Below are positions 9,841 through 19,266 of a stretch of 64,000 bases of DNA, in pieces. The stretch comes from Marinomonas algarum (lineage in GTDB: Bacteria; Pseudomonadota; Gammaproteobacteria; Pseudomonadales; Marinomonadaceae). The translations under genes were made by a program, and so were the position numbers. The notes beneath the pieces are model-generated. The model made no database searches and was not told where the DNA came from. It saw nothing but the letters and a program-made list of their open reading frames with translations. Within the stretch, counting starts at the first letter, position 1; the number at the start of each line of letters is the position of its first letter. The stretch spans positions 124,001 through 188,000 of the forward strand of contig NZ_JAJATW010000001.1 in NCBI RefSeq assembly GCF_020532605.1, given 5' to 3'.

Positions 9841-10531
9841 CTTGCAGTCCTCCTAGATTAAAGAGCACCCACAAGATGGAGACGGATTTATCCCCACGAG
9901 GGGAAATAAATCTTTCCCCTCGTGGGTGTTCAATTGGTTATGGAGCCCGAAGACTCCACTTTCTATTTAATAGAAAGCTTTACAGGCTTTCACACGATTA
10001 AAGACCAGATGGAAGTCTGCGCCCTTTCGAGCCAAGGCAAAGTTCGAACCTCTATCCAACCCGTTACAGGTCAGCATTCGCTTTTTCCATCCTCCTTTAC
10101 CCGCAACCCCAACAGCTTTCCTTACGGATCACCTGCCCAGAGGGCAGAGTTACGGGCTTACCGAGTTCCAGTATTTTCACACTATTGGTTTAGGTTCTAC
10201 CTATCCACCGGTGGTTTAAAGTCAGCGTGTACCCAGATGTGAAGAGTACAACCAACCACATACCATTTTGGTCAGAGCCTTATAACAACACTTAGCTCTT
10301 TGCGGATGACGGTGTTTATCAGTAGTTCACGTACGTTAACCATACCAACAAGCCTAGTGTCTCAATCGCGTGTTGTTCGCAATATCTATATCCACCCTCA
10401 CGGATGAAATATACCCGTGATGGGGACTACATTGTAAGGAAGCTCCGCACCCCACCGTTACCAGTGACGCACTATCCTTAGGCTACTAATGGCTGAACAT
10501 TAGGTCTCGCTAACTGCGAACAGGTGAGACA

Positions 10532-10705
10532 ATGAAAATACCAGCTTACGCGCAAGCGTTTGCCAGTCTAGTATTAGAAGAACACAATGATGCCTACCTC
10601 AATAAATCCCGTAAAAAGCAGATTTACCTTAGTATGGCTTTGAAATGGACGAAATCCGATAAATCAGGATTCATCTCTGTGAAAATGACTCAGCTATACA
10701 ACTGA
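10532..10705 (+). CDS. Small 57-residue protein of unknown function, antisense to the groEL 3' region
   Basis: The ATG at 10532 is preceded by AGGTGAG at a normal distance. The product (MKIPAYAQAFASLVLEEH, then NKSRKKQIYLSMALKWTKSD) is soluble-looking, with a helix-forming start and a basic middle. An intrinsic terminator on the same strand (10792-10831) supports an expressed gene. I do not recognise the family. The intron end lies only about 60 bases upstream, so any older promoter further upstream has been separated from it by the insertion. Confidence 0.5.
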   Translation: MKIPAYAQAFASLVLEEHNDAYLNKSRKKQIYLSMALKWTKSDKSGFISVKMTQLYN

Positions 10706-10717
10706 AATCGATTTAAT

Positions 10718-10742
10718 AAGTTCGGGTTCACTTTGCGAACTT
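10718..10742 (+). repeat. 7-base inverted repeat behind the 57-residue gene
   Basis: AAGTTCG (10718-10724) and CGAACTT (10736-10742) with an 11-base loop. No T-run follows, so it is not a terminator by itself. It may protect the 3' end or be incidental. Confidence 0.4.
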
Positions 10743-10791
10743 TATTTCAATAGGCTATAAACGCCCGAGTTTAGATCTCTCATTAGAGAGT

Positions 10792-10831
10792 CCGATGCTC
10801 GGGATTTAACGCCCGAACATCGGGTTTTCTT
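10792..10831 (+). terminator. Intrinsic terminator of the 57-residue gene
   Basis: CCGATGCTCGGG (10792-10803) pairs with CCCGAACATCGG (10812-10823) with one mismatch, followed by GTTTTCTT. An upstream CCCGAG (10764-10769) could instead pair with the CTCGGG of the left arm, so two alternative folds exist. Confidence 0.7.
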
Positions 10832-10854
10832 ATATACTAGTTATTGCGGGTGGG

Positions 10855-10885
10855 AGTAAATACCAACATTATGTTAGTATTTACT
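10855..10885. repeat. 31-base near-perfect palindrome
   Basis: AGTAAATACCAACAT meets its complement ATGTTAGTATTTACT around a central T, with one G-T type mismatch. An outer GCGGGT / ACCCCGC pairing extends the stem. No T-run on either side argues against a simple terminator. It lies between the groEL 3' hairpin and the 57-residue gene. A regulator site, a 3'-end stabiliser or a mobile-element remnant are possible. Confidence 0.6.
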
Positions 10886-10915
10886 GACGTTGGACCCCGC
10901 GAGGCTAGCTACCCC

Positions 10916-10931
10916 TGCGACTCTCGTCGCA
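10916..10931 (-). other. GNRA-capped hairpin immediately after the groEL stop codon
   Basis: On the transcript the stop codon TGA is followed at once by TGCGAC-GAGA-GTCGCA, a 6-pair stem with a GAGA tetraloop. There is no following U-run, so it does not look like an intrinsic terminator; an mRNA-stability or processing role is a guess. Confidence 0.5.
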
Positions 10932-12581
<1,650 letters not shown>

Positions 12582-12633
12582 CTACCTTTAACTGTTTTAA
12601 ATGTTACAAATCAAATAGGAATAATGAAAAAGC

Positions 12634-12924
12634 TTAGGCTTCAATAACGCCGTAAATCTCTTCTTCTTTCATGATAAGCAGCTCTTCGCCGTTGATTTTT
12701 ACAGTTTGACCTGAGTATTGGCCGAACATAACTGTATCACCAACGTTAACAGCCAATGCTTGCACATCGCCATTAGACTGAATGCGACCCGTGCCCACAG
12801 CCAAAACCTCACCTTGTGTTGGTTTCTCTTTAGCCGATCCCGGTAAAACAATACCAGATGCGGTTGTTGTCTCTTCTTCTTTACGGCGAACAACGACACG
12901 ATCGTGCAGAGGACGAATATTCAT
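12634..12924 (-). CDS. groS: Co-chaperonin GroES (Hsp10)
   Basis: 96 residues from the ATG at 12924 ([12 protein letters not shown]). The codon before it is an in-frame TTG that could be miscalled as the start. The mobile loop region ([14 protein letters not shown]) and the dome residues are present. It caps the GroEL ring. GGAG lies about ten bases upstream. It is the first gene of the groESL operon. Confidence 0.97.
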   Translation of the reverse strand: MNIRPLHDRVVVRRKEEETTTASGIVLPGSAKEKPTQGEVLAVGTGRIQSNGDVQALAVNVGDTVMFGQYSGQTVKINGEELLIMKEEEIYGVIEA

Positions 12925-13013
12925 CAATCATTTTCTCCAATTAAAACAATACCAGGATGCCCCTGGCAGGACGTTACCCCACTAGAAATAAGCGGGAATC
13001 TATTTCGTTTTCT

Positions 13014-13040
13014 ATATACGGCTGACAATTTGTATTTCAA
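13014..13040 (-). promoter_or_regulatory. Putative groESL promoter, sigma32-like and/or sigma70
   Basis: On the minus strand a -35 TTGAAA (13035-13040) is followed after 13 bases by CCGTATAT (13014-13021), close to the heat-shock form CTTGAA-N13-CCCCATNT. The overlapping TATATA, 16 bases from the -35, would also suit sigma70. It leaves a leader of about 80 bases before groS. No CIRCE inverted repeat was seen. Confidence 0.55.
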
Positions 13041-13053
13041 CCCAACCCAACAA

Positions 13054-13539
13054 TTATTTTTTGTCTATTTTGCTTTCAATGCTTTCTTTTTCTTCACTGA
13101 CAAACTCCCCTTCGATGATCTCACCATCTTGTTGACGAGAGCCACTGTATCGACTGCTCTGCCACTGTGTGCCTCTCGCCATCATGGAGCTGAATAACTT
13201 AACAACAATACCCGCGGCGAACACTTTACGCAGGGGTGGTACAAGCAATAAGGCACCGAAAGCATCGGTTACAAACCCTGGAATAAGCAGGCAAATACCC
13301 GCAAAGATCAACATCATGCCTTCAGCGACCTCAGCCGCAGGCAGTTCTCCACGGCGCATTTTTTCTTGCGCTTTAAGAGATGTTTGCAAGCCTTGCTTGC
13401 GAATCAATGTCACCCCTACAATGGCGGTTAAGAAAACCAGACCGACAGTGGCCAAACTACCAATTTTGCCACCAATTTGTATCAATACCGTCATTTCGAC
13501 GATAGGCACTAAAATAAAGAGTAAAAGCGCAAATCTCAT
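13054..13539 (-). CDS. fxsA: FxsA family membrane protein
   Basis: 161 residues from the ATG at 13539, preceded by AAGGTGAT; a GTG two codons earlier is the alternative. The hydrophobic segments (FALLLFILVPIVEMTVLI; LATVGLVFLTAIVGVTLI; MMLIFAGICLLIPGFVTDAFG) and the conserved ETG/PGFVTDA pattern are those of FxsA, a cytoplasmic membrane protein whose overproduction relieves phage T7 exclusion by the F plasmid. FxsA genes often lie next to groESL, as here. Confidence 0.9.
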   Translation of the reverse strand: MRFALLLFILVPIVEMTVLIQIGGKIGSLATVGLVFLTAIVGVTLIRKQGLQTSLKAQEKMRRGELPAAEVAEGMMLIFAGICLLIPGFVTDAFGALLLVPPLRKVFAAGIVVKLFSSMMARGTQWQSSRYSGSRQQDGEIIEGEFVSEEKESIESKIDKK

Positions 13540-13574
13540 GATCACCTTCTTAATTCATATTGTACTTACTACTT

Positions 13575-13901
13575 ATGGGCGACCCCTTGACTAATCAAGC
13601 GATGCACACATTTAAATCTCACGTCTTATACACGCTAAGCACTCTGTCTGAAGGCACCTGCATTGCCTATGGTGAACTGGCAAAGCAAGCGGGGTATCCA
13701 GGTTACGCCAGACAGGTTGGGCAGTTACTGAAATCCTTACCTGAAGACACATCATTGCCTTGGCACAGGGTTGTCAATGCACAAAGAAAAATCAGTTTTG
13801 CCGAGAACAGCGACGCCTATTTGCGTCAAAGGCAGGCATTAGAGGAGGAAGGCTGGCTTATCGTTGGCAATAAGTTAGTCACCAACGATAAACTCAAATA
13901 A
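13575..13901 (+). CDS. Alkyltransferase-like (ATL) DNA-binding protein
   Basis: 108 residues from the ATG at 13575; a later ATG at 13602 is also possible, and neither has a strong ribosome site. The sequence is an MGMT-type DNA-binding domain (YGELAKQAGYPGYARQVGQLL), but the active-site PCHR motif reads PWHRVV: the acceptor cysteine is tryptophan. That is the mark of ATL proteins, which bind O6-alkylguanine and hand it to nucleotide excision repair instead of removing the alkyl group. Divergent from fxsA. Confidence 0.88.
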   Translation: MGDPLTNQAMHTFKSHVLYTLSTLSEGTCIAYGELAKQAGYPGYARQVGQLLKSLPEDTSLPWHRVVNAQRKISFAENSDAYLRQRQALEEEGWLIVGNKLVTNDKLK

Positions 13902-13916
13902 CACAAGCAAAAAAGA

Positions 13917-14402
13917 TTAGTCGCGGAAATTGGTAAATTGCACAGGCTGCGCGAGGTCTGCACCACGCAATAGCGTCATAACTTGTTGCAGATCGTCACG
14001 CTTTTTGCCTGTTACGCGCAGCTGGTCGCCTTGAATTTGCGCCTGTACCTTAATTTTGCTCTCTTTGATCATTTTGACAATGCGTTTCGCTTCATCCGTC
14101 TCAAGACCCTCTTTCATTTTAACGCCCTGAGAAGCGCGCATATTGCCTTTCACAACATCCTCTTTTTCTAAACTTTTCAGATCAATACCGCGACTAACCA
14201 GCTTCTGATTTAAAATATCGGACATCTGTCTAAGTTGTGGTTCCGCTTCCGCTTCCATTACCACACTGGCCTTATCTTTGATCTCATAATGTGCTTTAAC
14301 CCCTTTGAAATCATAGCGCGTCGTGATTTCACGGTTCGCTTGATCCACGGCGTTGCTGACCTCGTGCCAGTTTAATTCAGATACTACGTCAAATGATGGC
14401 AT
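13917..14402 (-). CDS. yajQ: YajQ family nucleotide-binding protein
   Basis: 161 residues with the family opening MPSFDVVSELNWHEVSNAVDQ and the characteristic TTRYDFKG and KRIVKMIKESKIKVQAQIQG blocks. Members bind nucleotides; the Xanthomonas homologue is a cyclic-di-GMP effector that acts with a transcription factor. Monocistronic by position, facing panE across an 84-base gap. Confidence 0.93.
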   Translation of the reverse strand: MPSFDVVSELNWHEVSNAVDQANREITTRYDFKGVKAHYEIKDKASVVMEAEAEPQLRQMSDILNQKLVSRGIDLKSLEKEDVVKGNMRASQGVKMKEGLETDEAKRIVKMIKESKIKVQAQIQGDQLRVTGKKRDDLQQVMTLLRGADLAQPVQFTNFRD

Positions 14403-14486
14403 TTTCTGCTCCTTAACCTTTTCAATAATGGGTATTTGGCGCGATAATAACAGGGATTGAAATAAAACACCTAATGGAAACCTATT

Positions 14487-15437
14487 ATGAAGAACACGCC
14501 CTGGTTAGTCATCGGCGCTGGCGCTATCGGTCTTTTTTGGGCCTGTAAGCTCGAAAAGCTTGGTCACAAAGTCCATCTCGTGTATCGATCCGAAAACCCT
14601 GGTAGCAAGATAACACTCGAATCTCTTACCGATGAAGAGGGCCACCAGCAAATCCGTGTTTCCAAACACAAGGTAAAAAGCTTCAAGCCCGAATCACTGA
14701 CTAAGCAATACAATAAAGTGCTGCTTTGCACGAAATCCTTTGACCTAACTACCGCTTTTTCACAAATTGCCGACAAACTCACCCACGACGCCCATATTGC
14801 CTGCCTTTGCAACGGTATCGGCGCCCAAGAAGCCTTACAGCAACTCACATTGCCAGAACAAACTTTATGGGCAGGCACCACCACCGAAGGCGTTTTAAAA
14901 ATAGAAGCCAATCACATTAAGCATACTGGGCTCGGCGATACTTATTTTGGTCTTTGGCAGACCGATCGACAAAGCTCGCCCTTCCCTTTAGAGGGCATGA
15001 CGGTGGTGAATATCCATCAAAGAATGCTTGAGAAACTGGCGGTCAATGCGGTCATTAACCCTATCACGGCGATTTTCAATATTCACAATGGCGATATTCT
15101 AAACGATGAGTACGCCACGTTAATGAATGCCACTTTAAATGAACTGGCTCAGGTGTTTGCTCACCGCCAATTCACTTACGTAAAAGAAAGCCAACACTTA
15201 ACCGCTGAAAACCTCAAAAACCGTATCAACACCATTGCCCAACTGACACGGTTAAACCGATCTTCGATGCACGAAGACGTTCGTTTACATCGCCGTACGG
15301 AGAACGATTTTATTTCGGGTTTCTTGTTGGCCAGCAGCCCAATTGAGTTGCCAATACAGCGTTTATTGCATGATGGTGTAGCCTATTCCGAACAGCGAGA
15401 AGACATTAAGAAAAAGCTGCTGACGCTATCTCTATAA
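14487..15437 (+). CDS. panE: Ketopantoate reductase family protein
   Basis: 316 residues. An N-terminal NADP-binding Rossmann motif (VIGAGAIGLFWACKLEKLG) and the C-terminal PanE/ApbA helical domain with KLAVNAVINPITAIFN, which carries the catalytic lysine, are visible. It would reduce 2-dehydropantoate to pantoate for coenzyme A synthesis. Several paralogues of this family have other substrates, so the specific role is likely but not certain. Confidence 0.85.
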   Translation: MKNTPWLVIGAGAIGLFWACKLEKLGHKVHLVYRSENPGSKITLESLTDEEGHQQIRVSKHKVKSFKPESLTKQYNKVLLCTKSFDLTTAFSQIADKLTHDAHIACLCNGIGAQEALQQLTLPEQTLWAGTTTEGVLKIEANHIKHTGLGDTYFGLWQTDRQSSPFPLEGMTVVNIHQRMLEKLAVNAVINPITAIFNIHNGDILNDEYATLMNATLNELAQVFAHRQFTYVKESQHLTAENLKNRINTIAQLTRLNRSSMHEDVRLHRRTENDFISGFLLASSPIELPIQRLLHDGVAYSEQREDIKKKLLTLSL

Positions 15438-15471
15438 TGCGATGAGAAGCTACAGTGCGCTGAGAAGCCAT

Positions 15472-15509
15472 AAAAAAAAGCGCCGCTGAATCACAGCGGC
15501 GCTTTTTTT
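15472..15509. terminator. Bidirectional intrinsic terminator between panE and the CvfB-like gene
   Basis: Stem AAGCGCCGCTG / CAGCGGCGCTT with a five-base loop, flanked by eight A and seven T residues; it can end transcripts from both convergent genes. Confidence 0.9.
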
Positions 15510-15533
15510 GGTGAGCATTCAGCCAAATAACCC

Positions 15534-16367
15534 TTAGATCTTTGAAATCTTTTCTTTGGTCAACAATATTTTCTTGTCTTTGTAGAGCGCACCCAGGGCT
15601 TTTTTGTAAGTCGCTTTACTGACTTTAAACACAGCATAAATCGCTTCGGGCGAGGCCTTGTCTGTCAAAGGCGACTCACCGCCGTGCGCATCAAGATATT
15701 CTAGAATATCGTCTAAAATATTACGCACTTTTTTATAGCCGACTTCTTGCAGGCTTAAATCAATCTTGCCATCTTCACGCATCTGTTTGATAAAACCAAC
15801 GGTCTTCTCGCCTTTGCGGAGTTGACGGAAAGCGTCTTCAAAAAATAATACGCCCCAAAAACGATCGTCGATAATGCACTTAAAGCCAATATTGGTTTTG
15901 TCACCAATGATAATCGATACCTTATCACCGACACGATACGGCGCTTCTTCACGATTCAACAAGGCATCAATACGAGTGGTTGCAACAATACGGTGGGTAA
16001 TATTGTCCAAATAAATAAACAATAAATGCGTCTCACCTTCTTCGACGCGGTTTTTTTGCTGACTAAAAGGCACCAATAAATCTTTTGGCAACCCCCAGTC
16101 AAAAAAGGCACCGACCTGATTAACCGCAATCGCTGTTAAGCCAGCAAACTCGCCTACTTGCGCTTTTGGGAAGTCGGTCGTTGCAATCAGTTTATCGTCA
16201 GAATCCAGATAAACGAATACTTCTATTTCTTGATCGACATACACATCCTTTGGCACATAACGTCGTGGCAACAGGATTTCCCCTAGGTCACCCGCGTCCA
16301 AAAACACACCAAAATCTTTTTCTTTAACGACTCTTAATGTATTTAAGCGTCCAATTTGAGTAGCCAT
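15534..16367 (-). CDS. CvfB/YitL family S1-type RNA-binding protein
   Basis: 277 residues. Repeated S1-like segments are visible: GVFLDAGDLGEILLPRRY (residues 20-37), GAFFDWGLPKDLLVPFSQ (about 87-104), and a degenerate third one. A C-terminal winged-helix region follows (SPEAIYAVFKVSKATYKKALGAL). The CvfB family (virulence-associated in Staphylococcus) binds RNA; its role in proteobacteria is not settled. Confidence 0.85.
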   Translation of the reverse strand: MATQIGRLNTLRVVKEKDFGVFLDAGDLGEILLPRRYVPKDVYVDQEIEVFVYLDSDDKLIATTDFPKAQVGEFAGLTAIAVNQVGAFFDWGLPKDLLVPFSQQKNRVEEGETHLLFIYLDNITHRIVATTRIDALLNREEAPYRVGDKVSIIIGDKTNIGFKCIIDDRFWGVLFFEDAFRQLRKGEKTVGFIKQMREDGKIDLSLQEVGYKKVRNILDDILEYLDAHGGESPLTDKASPEAIYAVFKVSKATYKKALGALYKDKKILLTKEKISKI

Positions 16368-16441
16368 GTTTTCTCCAATAGCATTTTTTTCGCACTATAC
16401 GCATTTCACTTATGAGTGCAATACAGGTCTCTTTTATTTCT

Positions 16442-17023
16442 TTATTCTGCGGGCCTTGCTCGCATACACCCTGAAAACACATCATCTAAAGCGGGCTTAC
16501 CCAGGGCTTCCATCTTATCGATATTGTTATTGGGGATATCGGATGTATCGCCGTAAAACTCAATGGCTTTGTCTAAACTCGCCTCCCTAAGCAAATGCAA
16601 CATGGGGTAAGGCGAACGATTGGTGTAGTTAGACACATCATCAGCCTCTGCGCCTGAAAAACAATAGTTTGGGTGAAAAGTAGCCAACTGATACACCCCT
16701 TCACAACCTTGATCGGCCATAAGGTCTTCTGCGGTTTCTACAAAATCTAGGTAACGATGAAAATCCTGAAATAAAGTTGGGAAGACCAACAAGGTGGTTT
16801 CCGTCTCAGGGTGTTCGTCAAGCCACTGCACTTCAGCCATCAACTCTTCCAGTGCCACATTCATCTTTTTAGAACGAAGCACAACGCAACGCACACTGTC
16901 CTTTTCCACTTCACGCTGAGCGAAGGGACACACATTGAACGCCACAATAAATTCTTTTACCCAGCTCATAGTCTGAGCCGTTACTAACTCGTCGGATAAC
17001 AACATACGGTCATATTTTCTCAT
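16442..17023 (-). CDS. DUF1415 family protein
   Basis: 193 residues, matching the DUF1415 pattern: VKEFIVAFNVCPFAQREV near the start, TLLVFPTLFQDFHRYLDF in the middle, LATFHPNYCFSG, and RSPYPMLHLLREASLDKAI. Cys32 in NVCPFA is the striking invariant residue. Cytoplasmic, function unknown. Confidence 0.85.
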   Translation of the reverse strand: MRKYDRMLLSDELVTAQTMSWVKEFIVAFNVCPFAQREVEKDSVRCVVLRSKKMNVALEELMAEVQWLDEHPETETTLLVFPTLFQDFHRYLDFVETAEDLMADQGCEGVYQLATFHPNYCFSGAEADDVSNYTNRSPYPMLHLLREASLDKAIEFYGDTSDIPNNNIDKMEALGKPALDDVFSGCMRARPAE

Positions 17024-17155
17024 TGATTGTCAGGGTTATTCTAAAACAAAGCATGATCCTAAGCACTTAATACCATGACATTTATCCTTTTATTACACTG
17101 CCGATGACTTTCAATTTCGAATCCGATTAAAACAAGGTATTATAAATGTCATAAA

Positions 17156-17178
17156 GCACAACCAATCGCGTGTTGTGC
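17156..17178 (+). promoter_or_regulatory. Leader hairpin upstream of srmB
   Basis: GCACAAC (17156-17162) and GTTGTGC (17172-17178) flank a nine-base loop in the untranslated leader, about 28 bases before the srmB start. DEAD-box helicase leaders often carry regulatory structure. A possible -10 (TATTAT at 17138-17143) lies just upstream. Confidence 0.4.
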
Positions 17179-17205
17179 CGTTTTCTTCCGCTACAGAGAG
17201 CTTAC

Positions 17206-18441
17206 ATGTCATTTGCCGAATTAGATTTGGATCCAACAATAGAACAAGCCATCAACGATCTTGGCTTCGAAACACCGACAGAAATTCAACAACAAGCCAT
17301 TCCACTTGCCTTAGAGGGCTCGGATTTATTAGCCACCGCGCCGACAGGAACAGGCAAAACCATCGCCTTTTGTGCTCCTGCGATTCAACATATTCTTGAT
17401 CGTAATGAAGCCTCTACCACGGCGCCTAAAGTATTGATCTTAGCACCCAGCCGCGAACTGGCTCGTCAAATTTTTAATGTGGTCGAACAACTGACCAAAC
17501 ACACTCGCATCTTATCTCACCTCATTATTGGCGGCACACCCTACGGCATGCAGCAACAGCAACTGAGTGAGTCGTGCGATATTCTGGTGGCGACTCCCGG
17601 TCGCTTGGTGGAGTTAGACGAGAAACAATGGCTCGACTTAACCGATGTATCTTACTTCGTGGTGGATGAAGCCGACCGCATGCTAGACATGGGCTTTGTT
17701 AACGCCATTAATCATATCGCCAAAGAGCTGCCCGCCGAACACCAAACCTTGATGTTTTCAGCCACCCTCGAAGGTGAGAAAATGGGGCGTTTCGCCGGTG
17801 CTTTATTAGACAGCGACACTCAGCAAGTACGCCTTGGAGAGTCTTCTAGAACTGTGCCTAGCCAGATCCGTCAAATTGCTTATCGTGTGGACAGCGAAGA
17901 ACATAAAGAAGCCATACTGCAGCATTTACTGACGCAAGAGCGTGTTCAGCAGGCCGTGTTGTTTGTATCTAATCGCGAACACGTCGATGTCTGGGTGCAG
18001 CGTATTCGCAAAATGGGCTTTATGTGTGATGGTTTGCACGGTGAAATGAAGCAAGGCGACCGCAGCGAGCATATGAAGCAAATGAAACGCGGACGCTTAC
18101 AAGTGCTCGTGGCAACGGATGTTGCGTCTCGCGGTATTGATTTACCTGAAATCAACACCGTGATTAACCTGCGCCTTCCTCGTAAAGCCGATTCCTATAT
18201 TCACCGTGCTGGACGAGCTTCACGCGAAGGCGAACCAGGTGACTGCATCTCCTTAATCGACATCAACGATCTACCAATGATCGAGAAAATACAACGATTC
18301 ATGCAGACCAACATCAAATTTGGTCGCATCGAAGGGCTAGAAGCCAAAACCAAGGCACGCTCACCGAGCAGTAAGAAGAAAAAGAAAAAAGTGACAGACA
18401 AAAAAGCCACAGCAACTAAGAAAACAGTGAAAAAGAAATAA
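17206..18441 (+). CDS. srmB: DEAD-box ATP-dependent RNA helicase, SrmB-like
   Basis: 411 residues from the ATG at 17206 (MSFAELDLDPTIEQAI); the open frame extends 12 codons upstream without family similarity. Motifs in order: Q motif TPTEIQQQAIP, motif I APTGTGKT, motif Ia PSRELA, motif II VDEADRMLD, motif III SAT, motif IV LFVSNRE, motif V ATDVASRGID, motif VI HRAGRASREG. The C-terminal tail is a run of lysines (SSKKKKKKVTDKK), a nonspecific RNA-binding tail. Ribosome assembly or mRNA unwinding is the likely role; assignment to SrmB rather than another short DEAD-box helicase is moderate. Confidence 0.88.
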   Translation: MSFAELDLDPTIEQAINDLGFETPTEIQQQAIPLALEGSDLLATAPTGTGKTIAFCAPAIQHILDRNEASTTAPKVLILAPSRELARQIFNVVEQLTKHTRILSHLIIGGTPYGMQQQQLSESCDILVATPGRLVELDEKQWLDLTDVSYFVVDEADRMLDMGFVNAINHIAKELPAEHQTLMFSATLEGEKMGRFAGALLDSDTQQVRLGESSRTVPSQIRQIAYRVDSEEHKEAILQHLLTQERVQQAVLFVSNREHVDVWVQRIRKMGFMCDGLHGEMKQGDRSEHMKQMKRGRLQVLVATDVASRGIDLPEINTVINLRLPRKADSYIHRAGRASREGEPGDCISLIDINDLPMIEKIQRFMQTNIKFGRIEGLEAKTKARSPSSKKKKKKVTDKKATATKKTVKKK

Positions 18442-18473
18442 CCCAAGTCACAAATCAACATAAAATAGAAACG

Positions 18474-18511
18474 AAAAAGGCGCTTTAATGAAAATTAAAG
18501 CGCCTTTTTGT
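18474..18511. terminator. Bidirectional intrinsic terminator between srmB and ribA
   Basis: AAAAAGGCGCTTTAAT and ATTAAAGCGCCTTTTT form a 16-pair stem with a four-base loop, serving the convergent srmB and ribA genes. Confidence 0.9.
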
Positions 18512-18554
18512 CATGCCTGCTAGGAAATGGTTCGCTAAGAAATGAAGCGGCCAA

Positions 18555-19172
18555 TCACTTAATAGGTTCAAAGGTGAGGGTATGAAATTTGCGTTTCGCT
18601 TTGGTTTCTAAATACAAGCGGTTGTGTTGGTTAACATGCACTTTCGTCGGCACCAGTTCAGCCACATTAATGCCATTATCAGCCAGTTGTTTGGCTTTAT
18701 CTGGATTGTTAGTTAACAAACGCACCGTATCAACACCAAGGGCTTTTAGCATATCCGCAGCAATACCAAAATCGCGGCCATCGTCGGGCAAATGCAACAT
18801 TTCATTGGCTTCATACGTATCGTAGCCCTTGTCTTGCAAGGCGTAGGCTTCCAGCTTGGCGTATAAGCCAATACCGCGCCCTTCTTGGCGCAAGTACAGA
18901 ATGTACCCTCCCACCTCGTTGATGCGATCTATCGCTTCATCAAGTTGTTCACCGCAGTCACAACGACCTGAACCGAATACGTCACCCGTCAGGCACTCAG
19001 AATGCAGACGCACTAGAGGAAGCTGCCCTTCTGACTTTTCCTGGGTTCCTTCAAAATAAATACCAATATGCTCTTTGCCTGAATCATCGCCATCAAAGGA
19101 AATGAATTCTGCCATCACGTCGCCCGCTCGCATGGGGATCATTACTCGACGCTTTATTGTCAACTCGCTCAT
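18555..19172 (-). CDS. ribA: GTP cyclohydrolase II
   Basis: 205 residues from the ATG at 19172; a 30-codon upstream extension of the frame is not conserved. Zinc-binding cysteines are in [15 protein letters not shown], and the catalytic region [18 protein letters not shown] is intact. It opens GTP to the first riboflavin precursor. It is not fused to RibB and not in a rib operon here. No FMN riboswitch was seen. Confidence 0.95.
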   Translation of the reverse strand: MSELTIKRRVMIPMRAGDVMAEFISFDGDDSGKEHIGIYFEGTQEKSEGQLPLVRLHSECLTGDVFGSGRCDCGEQLDEAIDRINEVGGYILYLRQEGRGIGLYAKLEAYALQDKGYDTYEANEMLHLPDDGRDFGIAADMLKALGVDTVRLLTNNPDKAKQLADNGINVAELVPTKVHVNQHNRLYLETKAKRKFHTLTFEPIK

Positions 19173-19266
19173 AATTGCTTCTCTTCTGGAGACTGTACGG
19201 TGTAAATTATTACTCTTGTTAATTTGGTCAAAAGGCAAAAAATCAATGCCTAAAACGCTCACTATC

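Larger units (their letters stand above)
7696..10472 (-). mobile_element. Group II intron (IIB, chloroplast-like type) with RT ORF
   Basis: The 3' end is well defined on the minus strand. Domain V is the 34-base hairpin at 7739-7772, beginning GAGCCGGATGCGGGGA and ending TTGTCCGGTTC. It is followed by a domain VI stem of about 14 pairs with a bulged adenine four bases before its foot. The last base is placed at about 7696 to end in AT, eight bases after the bulged A. The 5' end is placed at 10472, where the minus strand reads GTGCGTCACTGG, the usual GUGYG start. These ends could be off by a few bases because I could not find a convincing EBS1/IBS1 pair. The intron lies in sense orientation with groESL. 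A 14-pair hairpin (9893-9906 with 9913-9926) precedes the RT gene. Confidence 0.85.

Noticed and set aside
10021-10110. tRNA-like GTTCGAA sequence in the intron region
   Set aside because: No cloverleaf could be drawn around it; it belongs to the group II intron RNA.
9922-10242. 106-codon plus-strand frame in the intron
   Set aside because: It is antisense to the structured domain I region of the group II intron and has no protein-like pattern.
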